A DNA stretch of 56,544 nt from Flavobacterium sp. UBA4098 (GCA_002382495.1 DFXW01000021.1:45364-101907); one strand, 5' to 3'; positions 34,815 through 41,665 are shown, counted from the stretch's first letter. The notes: a model not told the origin generated them from the letters alone. Program-made: numbers and translations.

Positions 34815-35252
34815 TTAAAAAGGAGCGTCTCCTGATACAGTTATACCCATAGATCTAGCTGTTCCAGCAACCATACTCATAGCAGACTCAATTGTGAATG
34901 CATTTAAGTCAGGCATTTTGTCTTCAGCAATAGCTCTAATTTGTTCCCAAGTAACACTAGCTACTTTTTTACGATTAGGCTCACCAGAACCAGATTTTAG
35001 CTTTGCAGCTTCCAATAACTGAACTGCTGCTGGAGGAGTCTTAACGACAAAATCAAATGATTTGTCTTTGTACACAGTGATTTGCACTGGACAAATTTTG
35101 CCGGGTTTATCTTGAGTTCTAGCATTAAATTGCTTACAGAACTCCATGATGTTTACCCCAGCAGCTCCTAAAGCAGGTCCAACCGGTGGCGACGGATTCG
35201 CAGCACCTCCCTTAACTTGTAGTTTAACTACCTTACTAATTTCTTTAGCCAT
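34815..35252 (-). CDS. rplK: 50S ribosomal protein uL11
   Basis: Binds the GTPase-associated region of 23S rRNA and is needed for RelA-type stringent signalling; 145 residues. Signatures are VKLQVKGGAANPSPPVGPALG at the N-terminus (thiostrepton-site prolines) and the C-terminal RNA-binding domain ending TARSMGITV. The 67-base leader after nusG contains a small hairpin (35269-35297) that could serve L1 feedback. Confidence 0.98.
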   Translation of the reverse strand: MAKEISKVVKLQVKGGAANPSPPVGPALGAAGVNIMEFCKQFNARTQDKPGKICPVQITVYKDKSFDFVVKTPPAAVQLLEAAKLKSGSGEPNRKKVASVTWEQIRAIAEDKMPDLNAFTIESAMSMVAGTARSMGITVSGDAPF

Positions 35253-35268
35253 TTTTTAAAAAATTTAA

Positions 35269-35297
35269 CATCACACTCAATGGAAGCGAGAGTAATG
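35269..35297 (-). promoter_or_regulatory. Hairpin in the rplK leader, possible L1 feedback site
   Basis: CAT/ATG and ACTC/GAGT helices are separated by an asymmetric internal loop (three bases against one). It is located 17 bases before the rplK ATG. An asymmetric-loop hairpin at this place is where L1 binds in other bacteria, but the sequence match is not strong. Confidence 0.3.
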
Positions 35298-35319
35298 GTT
35301 ATTATAGATGTAACAAAAA

Positions 35320-35871
35320 TTATACTTTTTCAACTTGCATAAAACTCAACTCTAATGGTGTTTTTCTTCCGAAAATTTTCACCATTACTTCAAGCTTACG
35401 CTTTTCTTCATTTATTTTTTCAACTGTACCGTTGAAACCATTGAAAGGTCCATCAATAACCTTAATTGTTTCTCCTAAGTTGAATGGTATCGCTTGAGTA
35501 TCTGTCGTAACAGCCAACTCGTCAACTTTACCTAACATTCTATTTACTTCTGCTACTCTCAAAGGAACTGGTTCCCCGTTTTTAGTTTCACCTAAAAAAC
35601 CAATAACACTAGTGATAGACTTAATAATATGAGGAATCTCACCAACTAAGTTAGCTTCAATCATAACGTAGCCAGGAAAATAAACTTTATCCTTAGCTAT
35701 CTTTTTACCATCTTTAACGGTAACAATTTTTTCTGTTGGAACCAGTACTTGAGAAACATAATCTCCCATACCCAAACGAGCAATTTCAGTCTCGATATAA
35801 GCTTTAACCTTATTCTCTTGACCGCTCACTGCACGAACGACATACCATTTCTTACTATTATTATCTGTCAT
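35320..35871 (-). CDS. nusG: Transcription elongation/antitermination factor NusG
   Basis: Binds RNA polymerase clamp helices and couples transcription to Rho or translation. The 183 residues have the NGN domain (KWYVVRAVSGQENKVKAYIETEI) and the C-terminal KOW motif (FNLGETIKVIDGPFNGFNGTVEKI). I use the ATG at 35871; one codon upstream is a GTG that also keeps the frame. It follows secE by 10 bases. Confidence 0.97.
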   Translation of the reverse strand: MTDNNSKKWYVVRAVSGQENKVKAYIETEIARLGMGDYVSQVLVPTEKIVTVKDGKKIAKDKVYFPGYVMIEANLVGEIPHIIKSITSVIGFLGETKNGEPVPLRVAEVNRMLGKVDELAVTTDTQAIPFNLGETIKVIDGPFNGFNGTVEKINEEKRKLEVMVKIFGRKTPLELSFMQVEKV

Positions 35872-35881
35872 CACAAAAAAA

Positions 35882-36079
35882 TTACGCTTTTAACCAGTTA
35901 AAAAATCCAGCCAATGCTTTCGCAAAAACCTCATCTACCCCCCAAGTTGCCAAGGCGAATACTACTGAAAAAACAGCAACAACAATTGTTAGACGTTGTA
36001 CTTCAGACCAAGCTGGCCAAGTTACATTTGATTTTAACTCTTCAAATGCTTCCGATATGTAATTAACAACTTTTGTCAT
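35882..36079 (-). CDS. secE: Preprotein translocase subunit SecE
   Basis: The small essential SecYEG clamp. The 65 residues carry the amphipathic helix with SEAFEELKSNVTWPAWSEVQRLT and one transmembrane segment (about 30-55). This is the single-span form usual outside enterobacteria. It sits between tRNA-Trp (16-base gap) and nusG, the classic position. Confidence 0.95.
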   Translation of the reverse strand: MTKVVNYISEAFEELKSNVTWPAWSEVQRLTIVVAVFSVVFALATWGVDEVFAKALAGFFNWLKA

Positions 36080-36095
36080 TATGATATATATTTTG

Positions 36096-36166
36096 CACGG
36101 GCGGAGGGATTCGAACCCCCATCAACGGTTTTGGAGACCGCTATTCTACCCTTGAACTACGCCCGT
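36096..36166 (-). tRNA. tRNA-Trp (CCA anticodon)
   Basis: Acceptor arms ACGGGCG and CGCCCGT pair. The anticodon loop reads CTCCAAA, the T-arm contains GGTTCGAATCC, and the discriminator base is G. The 3' CCA is not encoded. It lies between tuf and secE, the usual place for this tRNA. Confidence 0.97.
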
Positions 36167-36169
36167 TTG

Positions 36170-36205
36170 TTAATAAAAGCCAGTAATGTTTCCACTACTG
36201 GCTTT
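36170..36205 (-). terminator. Hairpin between tuf and tRNA-Trp, terminator-like
   Basis: AAAGCCAGTA at 36176-36185 pairs perfectly with TACTGGCTTT at 36196-36205. On the minus strand it is followed by TTTTATT and only 9 bases later by the tRNA. Because secE-nusG appear to depend on read-through, this is probably partial, or a processing signal. Confidence 0.7.
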
Positions 36206-36227
36206 AAAAAATTATACTTTAAAAGTA

Positions 36228-37412
36228 CTATAGAATTTCAGTTACCTGACCAGCACCTACAGTTCTACCACCCTCACGGATAGCGAAACGTAGACCTACA
36301 TTCATAGCGATTTCGCTCAATAATTTAACTTCAATAGTTAAGTTATCTCCAGGCATCACCATCTCTACACCAGCAGGTAAAGTAATTACACCTGTTACGT
36401 CTGTTGTACGAACATAGAATTGTGGACGGTAGTTATTGTGGAATGGTGTGTGACGACCACCTTCTTCTTTTTTCAAGATATACACCTCAGCTTTGAAGTG
36501 TGCGTGTGGTTTAACAGAACCTGGTTTTACAATAACCATACCTCTTTTGATATCTTCTTTAGCAACACCTCTTAACAAGATACCTGCGTTATCTCCAGCC
36601 TCACCTCTATCAAGGATTTGACGGAACATTTCGATACCAGTAATAGTAGATGTCAATTTCTCAGCACCCATACCGATGATTTCAACTGGATCTCCAGTAT
36701 TACAAACTCCAGTTTCGATACGACCTGTAGCAACAGTTCCACGACCTGTAATTGTAAATACATCTTCGATTGGCATCAAGAATGGTTTTTCAGTATCACG
36801 AACTGGCTCTTCGATCCAAGCATCAACAGCTTCCATCAATTCAATGATTTTAGGAACCCAGTTTGGATCATTGTTCAATCCACCTAAAGCAGAACCTTGA
36901 ACAACAGGACCATTATCTCCATCATATTCGTAGAAAGATAATAAATCTCTAATTTCCATTTCTACTAACTCTAATAATTCCGCGTCATCAACCATATCCA
37001 CTTTGTTCATGAATACAACGATTCTTGGAATACCTACCTGACGTCCTAAAAGGATGTGCTCACGTGTTTGTGGCATTGGACCATCTGTAGCAGCAACTAC
37101 TAAGATAGCACCGTCCATTTGAGCAGCACCAGTAACCATGTTCTTAACGTAATCCGCGTGACCTGGACAGTCAACGTGAGCGTAGTGACGGTTAGCTGTT
37201 TCATACTCTACGTGTGAAGTATTAATTGTAATACCTCTTTCTTTTTCTTCTGGAGCATTATCAATTTGATCAAATGATTTTGCTTGACAGTAACCAGCAT
37301 CAGATAATACTTTCGTGATTGCTGCTGTTAAAGTTGTTTTACCGTGATCCACGTGTCCGATCGTACCAATATTTAAGTGTGGTTTCGAACGGTTAAAGGT
37401 TTCTTTTGCCAT
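36228..37412 (-). CDS. tuf: Elongation factor Tu
   Basis: Delivers aminoacyl-tRNA to the ribosome as a GTP complex; 394 residues, normal length. The G-domain motifs are GHVDHGKTT (about 18-26), DCPGHADYV and NKVD, with the ERGITIN switch. Domains 2 and 3 follow to the family end VGAGQVTEIL. It is preceded by three tRNA genes and followed by tRNA-Trp. It is the only tuf in the window. Confidence 0.99.
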   Translation of the reverse strand: MAKETFNRSKPHLNIGTIGHVDHGKTTLTAAITKVLSDAGYCQAKSFDQIDNAPEEKERGITINTSHVEYETANRHYAHVDCPGHADYVKNMVTGAAQMDGAILVVAATDGPMPQTREHILLGRQVGIPRIVVFMNKVDMVDDAELLELVEMEIRDLLSFYEYDGDNGPVVQGSALGGLNNDPNWVPKIIELMEAVDAWIEEPVRDTEKPFLMPIEDVFTITGRGTVATGRIETGVCNTGDPVEIIGMGAEKLTSTITGIEMFRQILDRGEAGDNAGILLRGVAKEDIKRGMVIVKPGSVKPHAHFKAEVYILKKEEGGRHTPFHNNYRPQFYVRTTDVTGVITLPAGVEMVMPGDNLTIEVKLLSEIAMNVGLRFAIREGGRTVGAGQVTEIL

Positions 37413-37469
37413 TTTACTTAATTTTTAATCTTAGTTTATATTTATTAGTGTTCAAATATTCATTTATTG

Positions 37470-37541
37470 AGCCAATGACGGGAATTGAACCCGTGACCTC
37501 TTCCTTACCAAGGAAGCACTCTACCCCTGAGCTACACCGGC
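37470..37541 (-). tRNA. tRNA-Thr (GGU anticodon)
   Basis: The anticodon loop is TTGGTAA. Acceptor GCCGGTG pairs with CATTGGC with two G-U pairs. The discriminator is U, the T-arm contains GGTTCAATTCC, and CCA is not encoded. It is 57 bases upstream of tuf. Confidence 0.96.
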
Positions 37542-37718
37542 AAGGATTGTAAAGTTTTCACCGGCGTACTTAAATTTAAATCCTATAAAAGATCTAACTT
37601 TAAGACATATTAGGATTACAAGCTAGCTTGTGATCCGTAAGGGTGAACCCTTACTAAATTTTCAGATTCAATTTTTATCTAAGCAAGCTTTATAAAAATT
37701 TCATTTCTGAAAATTTTG
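37542..37718 (-). other. Structured spacer between tRNA-Tyr and tRNA-Thr(GGU)
   Basis: The 177 bases hold no tRNA that I can fold. They contain a hairpin GATTACAAGC/GCTTGTGATC (37614-37635, one G-T pair), a perfect GTAAGGGT/ACCCTTAC stem (37637-37654), and a longer-range match AAATTTTCAG (37656-37665) with CTGAAAATTT (37707-37716). In E. coli the matching tufB cluster has a glycine tRNA in this position. Confidence 0.6.
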
Positions 37719-37799
37719 TGGGGAGAGCAGGATTCGAACCTGCGAAGTTCACACAGCAGATTTACAGTCTGCCCTCGTTGGCCGCTTGAGTATCTCCCC
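37719..37799 (-). tRNA. tRNA-Tyr (GUA anticodon)
   Basis: This class II tRNA of 81 bases has a long variable arm. The anticodon loop is CTGTAAA, acceptor GGGGAGA pairs with TCTCCCC, the discriminator is A, and the T-arm contains GGTTCGAATCC. CCA is not encoded. Confidence 0.97.
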
Positions 37800-37834
37800 T
37801 AACTTTTTTTATTTTTTGAAATCAATCGACTTTG

Positions 37835-37908
37835 AGCCGGCGGAGGGACTCGAACCCACGACCTGCTGATTACAAATCAGCTGCTCTAGCCAACTGAGCT
37901 ACGCTGGC
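37835..37908 (-). tRNA. tRNA-Thr (UGU anticodon)
   Basis: The anticodon loop is TTTGTAA. Acceptor GCCAGCG pairs with CGCCGGC (one G-A-like mismatch region tolerated), the discriminator is U, and the T-arm contains GGTTCGAGTCC. It is the first tRNA after the promoter at 37947-37976. Confidence 0.96.
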
Positions 37909-37917
37909 AATTTCAAT

Positions 37918-37944
37918 AAAAAAAGTCCGCTATTTCTAACGGAC
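37918..37944 (-). other. Hairpin plus T-run at the start of the tRNA transcript
   Basis: GTCCG (37925-37929) pairs with CGGAC (37940-37944), with a C/A mismatch and TA/TA inner pairs. Seven Ts follow on the minus strand. It lies between hpf and tRNA-Thr and directly after the tRNA promoter -7 box. It could terminate hpf transcription, and it would also form the first bases of the tRNA precursor. Confidence 0.65.
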
Positions 37945-37946
37945 TG

Positions 37947-37976
37947 CAAATGTATAGATTTTATCTCTCTTTCAAA
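37947..37976 (-). promoter_or_regulatory. Promoter of the tRNA-tuf unit
   Basis: On the minus strand, TTTG (37976-37973) and TACATTTG (37954-37947) are separated by 18 bases. This is the best full match in the window to the Bacteroidota -33/-7 consensus. Confidence 0.85.
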
Positions 37977-38000
37977 ACATTTTTTGAAAAAAATTTCAAT

Positions 38001-38303
38001 TTAAACCGATGTTCTGATTTTTTCTTTTCTTTTTACTAATAAACGTTCTAAAGATTCTGTTGCTAAATCGACCGCCTCTTCAAAAGTTTTACATTGTTTT
38101 TTGACTACAAATTCGTCACCAGGCACATTGATCTTAATTTCCACCCATTTATTCTCTTTATCACTTGTTTTTTCGACTTTCAAAAAAGCATCTGATGAAA
38201 CTACTTTATCATAATACTTTTCCAATTTATCCATTTTTTCTTGAATAAAATCAACTAGCTTTCTGTCAACTGTAAAGTTAACCGCGTGAACACTTACCTT
38301 CAT
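38001..38303 (-). CDS. hpf: Ribosome hibernation-promoting factor (short HPF/YfiA family)
   Basis: Binds the 30S A/P-site region and inactivates ribosomes in stationary phase. The 100 residues begin MKVSVHAVNFTVDRKLVDFI and contain EKYYDKV and WVEIKINVPGDEFVVKKQCKTFEEAVDLATESL, the beta-alpha fold of the family. The long-form C-terminal dimerisation domain is absent. I use the ATG at 38303; two further codons reach only a TTG. It follows xerC by 32 bases and is succeeded by the tRNA promoter. The neighbourhood rpsU-xerC-hpf-tRNA-tuf is a familiar flavobacterial arrangement. Confidence 0.94.
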   Translation of the reverse strand: MKVSVHAVNFTVDRKLVDFIQEKMDKLEKYYDKVVSSDAFLKVEKTSDKENKWVEIKINVPGDEFVVKKQCKTFEEAVDLATESLERLLVKRKEKIRTSV

Positions 38304-38335
38304 AATCAAATTAATTAATAATTAAACACTTAGAA

Positions 38336-39232
38336 TTATTTTTGATTTCTAGGATGCGCCTGTTTGTATACTTTTTTCAGTTCAGTTAAACTATTATGAG
38401 TATACACTTGTGTCGATGCTAAACTAGAATGCCCTAATAATTCTTTGACTGAATTTAAATCGGCTCCGTTGTTCAATAAATGAGTAGCAAACGTATGACG
38501 TAATATGTGCGGGCTCTTTTTTACTTTTTCGGAAACAGTACTAAAGTACGAATTAATTAATCGGTACACAAAAGATTCATTTATTTTAACGCCTTTTTTA
38601 GAAAGAAAAAAATACTCATCATCTATTATATTTTCCAACCCATTACGTTCTTTAAGATAACTCTCCAATTGACAGTTAATTACGGATAGAATTGGAATAA
38701 TTCGCTCTTTGTTTCTTTTACCTAAAACTTTTATTGTGCTAGCGCCAAAATTAACATTTGCTAGTTTTAAATGAATCAACTCTGTTCTTCGCATTCCTGT
38801 TGTATACAATAGGTCAACAATCAACTTGTCTCGAACCGCTTCAAAACCTACTGGGTTTTGCATATACATTAGAACAGCATCGACTTCTTTTTCAGAAAAT
38901 GGGATTTGGATTTTTTTAGGCGTTTTTAAGGACTTGTGTTTCAAAAGCGGACTTGTTTCAATTTGTTTCGTCTTCAACAGAAATTTATAATACGCTTTAA
39001 GCGAAGCCATTTTTCTATTAACAGACACATTAGACAAATTAGCATCCACCAACGACACAATCCAACTCCTAATTTGGCTATAGTTAGCTTGGTCTATATC
39101 GTGTTGATCAAAATTGAGCGAATTGAACGATTCAAAAGAAACAATATCATTCCAATACGCTAGTATCGTATGCGGAGAATAGTTTTTCTCCAACTGCAGG
39201 TACTCTCGAAATGCTTCTTTATTATTTTTCAT
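38336..39232 (-). CDS. Tyrosine recombinase XerC/XerD-like
   Basis: A 298-residue site-specific recombinase for chromosome dimer resolution. The N-terminal SAM-like DNA-binding domain covers about 1-100. The catalytic set is complete: Arg148 (TTGMRRTEL), Lys172 (LGKRNKERIIP), His242 and Arg245 (PHILRHTFATHLL), His268 (LLGHSS) and nucleophile Tyr277 (TQVYTHNS). The start is at the ATG at 39232 (MKNNKEAFREYL), immediately after the rpsU terminator T-run; seven extra codons upstream are not family-like. Its position next to hpf and rpsU, with no phage genes, supports a housekeeping Xer and not an element integrase. XerC against XerD is not decided. Confidence 0.93.
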   Translation of the reverse strand: MKNNKEAFREYLQLEKNYSPHTILAYWNDIVSFESFNSLNFDQHDIDQANYSQIRSWIVSLVDANLSNVSVNRKMASLKAYYKFLLKTKQIETSPLLKHKSLKTPKKIQIPFSEKEVDAVLMYMQNPVGFEAVRDKLIVDLLYTTGMRRTELIHLKLANVNFGASTIKVLGKRNKERIIPILSVINCQLESYLKERNGLENIIDDEYFFLSKKGVKINESFVYRLINSYFSTVSEKVKKSPHILRHTFATHLLNNGADLNSVKELLGHSSLASTQVYTHNSLTELKKVYKQAHPRNQK

Positions 39233-39233
39233 T

Positions 39234-39280
39234 AAAAAAACCGTTAGCATCAAAATTATACAATTTCAATGACTAACGGT
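39234..39280 (-). terminator. rpsU terminator with an embedded -7 box for xerC
   Basis: ACCGTTAG (39240-39247) pairs with CTAACGGT (39273-39280). On the minus strand the stem is followed by seven Ts. The 25-base loop contains CAAAATTA (39251-39258), which is TAATTTTG on the minus strand, a TAnnTTTG match 19 bases before the xerC ATG. Confidence 0.75.
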
Positions 39281-39303
39281 TAGTATTTAAATAAATTTAG
39301 ATA

Positions 39304-39498
39304 TTAACTTTCTAAATTATCTCTCATGTTTTGGATGTAAGCCGCTTTCTGGAATTTCATTCTATTCGTTACAGATGGCTTAATGAAAGCTTGACGTGCA
39401 CGCAACTGACGAACAGTTCCTGTTTTATCAAATTTTCTTTTATAGCGCTTTAATGCTCTATCGATATTTTCTCCGTCTTTAATTGGTATAATTAACAT
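39304..39498 (-). CDS. rpsU: 30S ribosomal protein bS21
   Basis: A small basic 30S protein of 64 residues next to the 3' end of 16S rRNA. It starts MLIIPIKDGENIDRALKRYKRKF, the family signature, and has the basic C-terminal helix. In Bacteroidota ribosomes bS21, with bS18 and bS6, holds the anti-Shine-Dalgarno so that most mRNAs cannot use it. This gene has a strong Shine-Dalgarno (39507-39514), consistent with bS21 autoregulation. It has its own -7 box at 39528-39535 and a terminator before xerC. Confidence 0.97.
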   Translation of the reverse strand: MLIIPIKDGENIDRALKRYKRKFDKTGTVRQLRARQAFIKPSVTNRMKFQKAAYIQNMRDNLES

Positions 39499-39506
39499 AA
39501 TATAGA

Positions 39507-39514
39507 CACCTCCT
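39507..39514 (-). promoter_or_regulatory. Strong Shine-Dalgarno of rpsU
   Basis: AGGAGGTG on the minus strand ends 8 bases before the ATG at 39498. It complements the CCTCCT core of the 16S 3' end. No other start in the window that I checked has a comparable sequence. Confidence 0.9.
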
Positions 39515-39527
39515 CTCGTTAAGGGTG

Positions 39528-39535
39528 CAAATGTA
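39528..39535 (-). promoter_or_regulatory. -7 box of the rpsU promoter
   Basis: It reads TACATTTG on the minus strand, identical to the box of the tRNA promoter. It is 29 bases upstream of the ATG, giving a short leader that holds the Shine-Dalgarno. Confidence 0.7.
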
Positions 39536-39571
39536 GAAAATAAATACGAATTAAAAACTATAAATTAAAAA

Positions 39572-40741
39572 TTATTCTACAGCCGGCTTATAATTTTGTT
39601 TATCCAATATCATTTTAGATAAAATTTCCTTCATGATTTCCGAAGTACCACCGCCAATTGGCCCTAAACGGCTATCTCTAAATAATCGTGCCAACGGATA
39701 TTCTTCCATATAACCATAACCTCCCAACATTTGTAAACAACTATATATAGCTTCATCGGCTACTTTGGTAGATTTTAGTTTAGCCATGGTTGCCTCTTTA
39801 ACAACATATTCGCCCTTATTTAAACGTGCCATGGCCGCATAATTGAATACTTTACAGTGTTCCACTTCGGTCGCGTGTTCTACTAAAGTATGACGTAAGG
39901 CTTGAAATTTATTGATTGTAGTACCAAAAGCCTGGCGTTGTTCCATATACTGAATAGTATAGTCTATAGCATACTCGGCTCTGGCGTGCGCATTAATAGC
40001 CATAATCAAACGTTCTGATGCAAAATGCTGCATGATGTATGGAAATCCTTTATTGGCCTCCCCCATTAAATTTGAAATGGGAATTTCTACATTATCAAAG
40101 GCAATTTCAGCCGTATCAGAAGCTCTCCATCCCAATTTATCTAATTTGGTTGCTGAAATTCCTGGAGTGTCAGTGTCGACCAAAAAAACGCTAATTCCTT
40201 TATTCCCAAGTCCAGGTTCTGTTTTAGCCGCTACAATATAATAATCCGCATAAACTCCATTAGTAATAAAAGTTTTGGATCCGTTAATGATATATTTATC
40301 TCCTGATTGAACAGCAGTGGTTCGCATTCCTGCAACATCACTTCCACCAAAAGGTTCTGTAATACACAAGGCTCCAATTTTATCTCCGTTAATACTTGCG
40401 GTTAAATAGTTTTGTTTGATGGATTCACTTCCTTCAGCATTCAAATGCGTCATGGCCAAATAAACGTGTGCCCACATTGCTGCTGCAAATCCTGATGATT
40501 TAATTTTTTGAAGTTCTTCAAGAAAAATCACTGTATAGAACAAATCCAAGTTCATTCCACCGTACTGTGTAGGATAATTGATTCCAAAAAATCCCATCTC
40601 ACCAAATTTTTTCCAAATAAAACGGTCAATTGTTCCTGACTTTTCCCATTGTTCAATGTAAGGCACAACTTCTTTTTGTAAAAAATCTCGAAAACTTGCT
40701 CTAAATAGTTGATGTTCTTCTGTGAAATACATTGAATTCAT
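39572..40741 (-). CDS. Acyl-CoA dehydrogenase (LCAD-like)
   Basis: A 389-residue FAD enzyme for the first step of beta-oxidation or a branched-chain acyl-CoA oxidation. Domain signatures are FGEMGFFGINYPTQYGGM, ALCITEPFGGSDVAGMRTTA (flavin/substrate loop), MEQRQAFGTTINKFQALRH and QMLGGYGYMEEYPLARLFRDSR. The usual catalytic Glu position near the C-terminus reads GPIGGGTSEIMKEIL, with Gly instead of Glu. This is the arrangement of long-chain and isovaleryl types that use a different Glu. The ATG at 40732 (MYFTEEHQ) is an equally possible start. It follows the HhH gene by 36 bases, and no electron-transfer flavoprotein is in the window. Confidence 0.92.
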   Translation of the reverse strand: MNSMYFTEEHQLFRASFRDFLQKEVVPYIEQWEKSGTIDRFIWKKFGEMGFFGINYPTQYGGMNLDLFYTVIFLEELQKIKSSGFAAAMWAHVYLAMTHLNAEGSESIKQNYLTASINGDKIGALCITEPFGGSDVAGMRTTAVQSGDKYIINGSKTFITNGVYADYYIVAAKTEPGLGNKGISVFLVDTDTPGISATKLDKLGWRASDTAEIAFDNVEIPISNLMGEANKGFPYIMQHFASERLIMAINAHARAEYAIDYTIQYMEQRQAFGTTINKFQALRHTLVEHATEVEHCKVFNYAAMARLNKGEYVVKEATMAKLKSTKVADEAIYSCLQMLGGYGYMEEYPLARLFRDSRLGPIGGGTSEIMKEILSKMILDKQNYKPAVE

Positions 40742-40777
40742 TAGTGAAAATTAAAATTGTAAGAATTAATTCTTTTT

Positions 40778-41665
40778 TTAGAAATCCAAATATAGTGCGA
40801 TTATTTTTATTTTATCGTTAGGCATTCCCTTAATTTTTGTTAAATCCGCAGTTTCAACTATAGGGCCGTTCATACTTCTATAAATTACTATTTGTTTGGC
40901 CAATGCATATTTGAAGTAGGGAAACTGTGCCAATTCAGTAATGGATGCATTGTTAATATCTAGTTTTTTAATTCCAGTTAGTGTTTTAATCTCGAAATGC
41001 TCTTGAAGATTCGCAACTACTTCTGCCGAAAGTCCCCAGATATCATTTAGTTGTTCCATAGAAACAAAAGCGCCAAAACGTTCTTTAAAACTTAGTATTC
41101 GCTTTGCAGTAACCTCACCTATTCCGAATATTTTTTCTAAATCCTTCGAACCTGCCGTATTGATGTCTTGAATGTTAATTTTCTTCTTTTTAGAAAAAGT
41201 AACAAAAGTATCCAATGCTGAATTGGAATAGGATTTTCTTTTTTGATTCACCCAATCTGGAAATTTAAAATAAGAAACCATTGTTTTTAAAAGTGAATCC
41301 GACATTCCAGTTACTTTTTGAAATTCGTCAGCTGAATTAACAAACTTGTTTTGTTTTCTATAGGCAAGTAAACGATCAATCTCTTGGACGGACATTCCTA
41401 ATTTATACCCTTTGTAATCCGAAATGTAATTGGGATTAAATGGATACAATCGTGAACCTGAAATCCTGGCTAATTCTTTTAACGAATCAATTTCGGTTTG
41501 AAAAGCTAACCATTTTTCTTTTTCAGAATTTGTCTTTATTGGCGAGCTGAAATCAACAAAAAAATAAATCGTTTGTAAAACAACAATTAAAATTAACAAA
41601 ACTACAAGTCCTGTTCGATGTGTTTTAGAAAATGAAAAATACGCGGAGAAAAATTTGTAATTCAT
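40778..41665 (-). CDS. Helix-hairpin-helix (ComEA-like) membrane-anchored protein
   Basis: The 295-residue protein has an N-terminal transmembrane segment (about 18-34, GLVVLLILIVVLQTIYFFV). A repeated helix-hairpin-helix series follows: KGYKLGMSVQEIDRLLAYR, INTAGSKDLEKIFGIGEVTAKRILSFKERFGAF and LDINNASITELAQFPYFKYALAKQIVIYR. HhH motifs of this type bind DNA backbone non-specifically; ComEA uses one for DNA uptake. Three modules with one anchor are common in Bacteroidota, and a DNA-uptake role is not proven. It is divergent from the permease gene (199-base gap) and upstream of the acyl-CoA dehydrogenase. Confidence 0.88.
   Translation of the reverse strand: MNYKFFSAYFSFSKTHRTGLVVLLILIVVLQTIYFFVDFSSPIKTNSEKEKWLAFQTEIDSLKELARISGSRLYPFNPNYISDYKGYKLGMSVQEIDRLLAYRKQNKFVNSADEFQKVTGMSDSLLKTMVSYFKFPDWVNQKRKSYSNSALDTFVTFSKKKKINIQDINTAGSKDLEKIFGIGEVTAKRILSFKERFGAFVSMEQLNDIWGLSAEVVANLQEHFEIKTLTGIKKLDINNASITELAQFPYFKYALAKQIVIYRSMNGPIVETADLTKIKGMPNDKIKIIALYLDF

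Noticed and set aside
37542..37718. A hidden tRNA-Gly in the spacer.
   Set aside because: No T-arm consensus (TTCGA or TTCAA), no acceptor pairing and no glycine anticodon loop could be found.
38336..39232. Tyrosine recombinase as the integrase of a mobile element, with the neighbouring tRNAs as attachment sites.
   Set aside because: The flanking genes are core (hpf, rpsU, tuf cluster), there is no direct repeat of a tRNA 3' end, and no excisionase, relaxase or phage gene is present. A housekeeping Xer protein fits.
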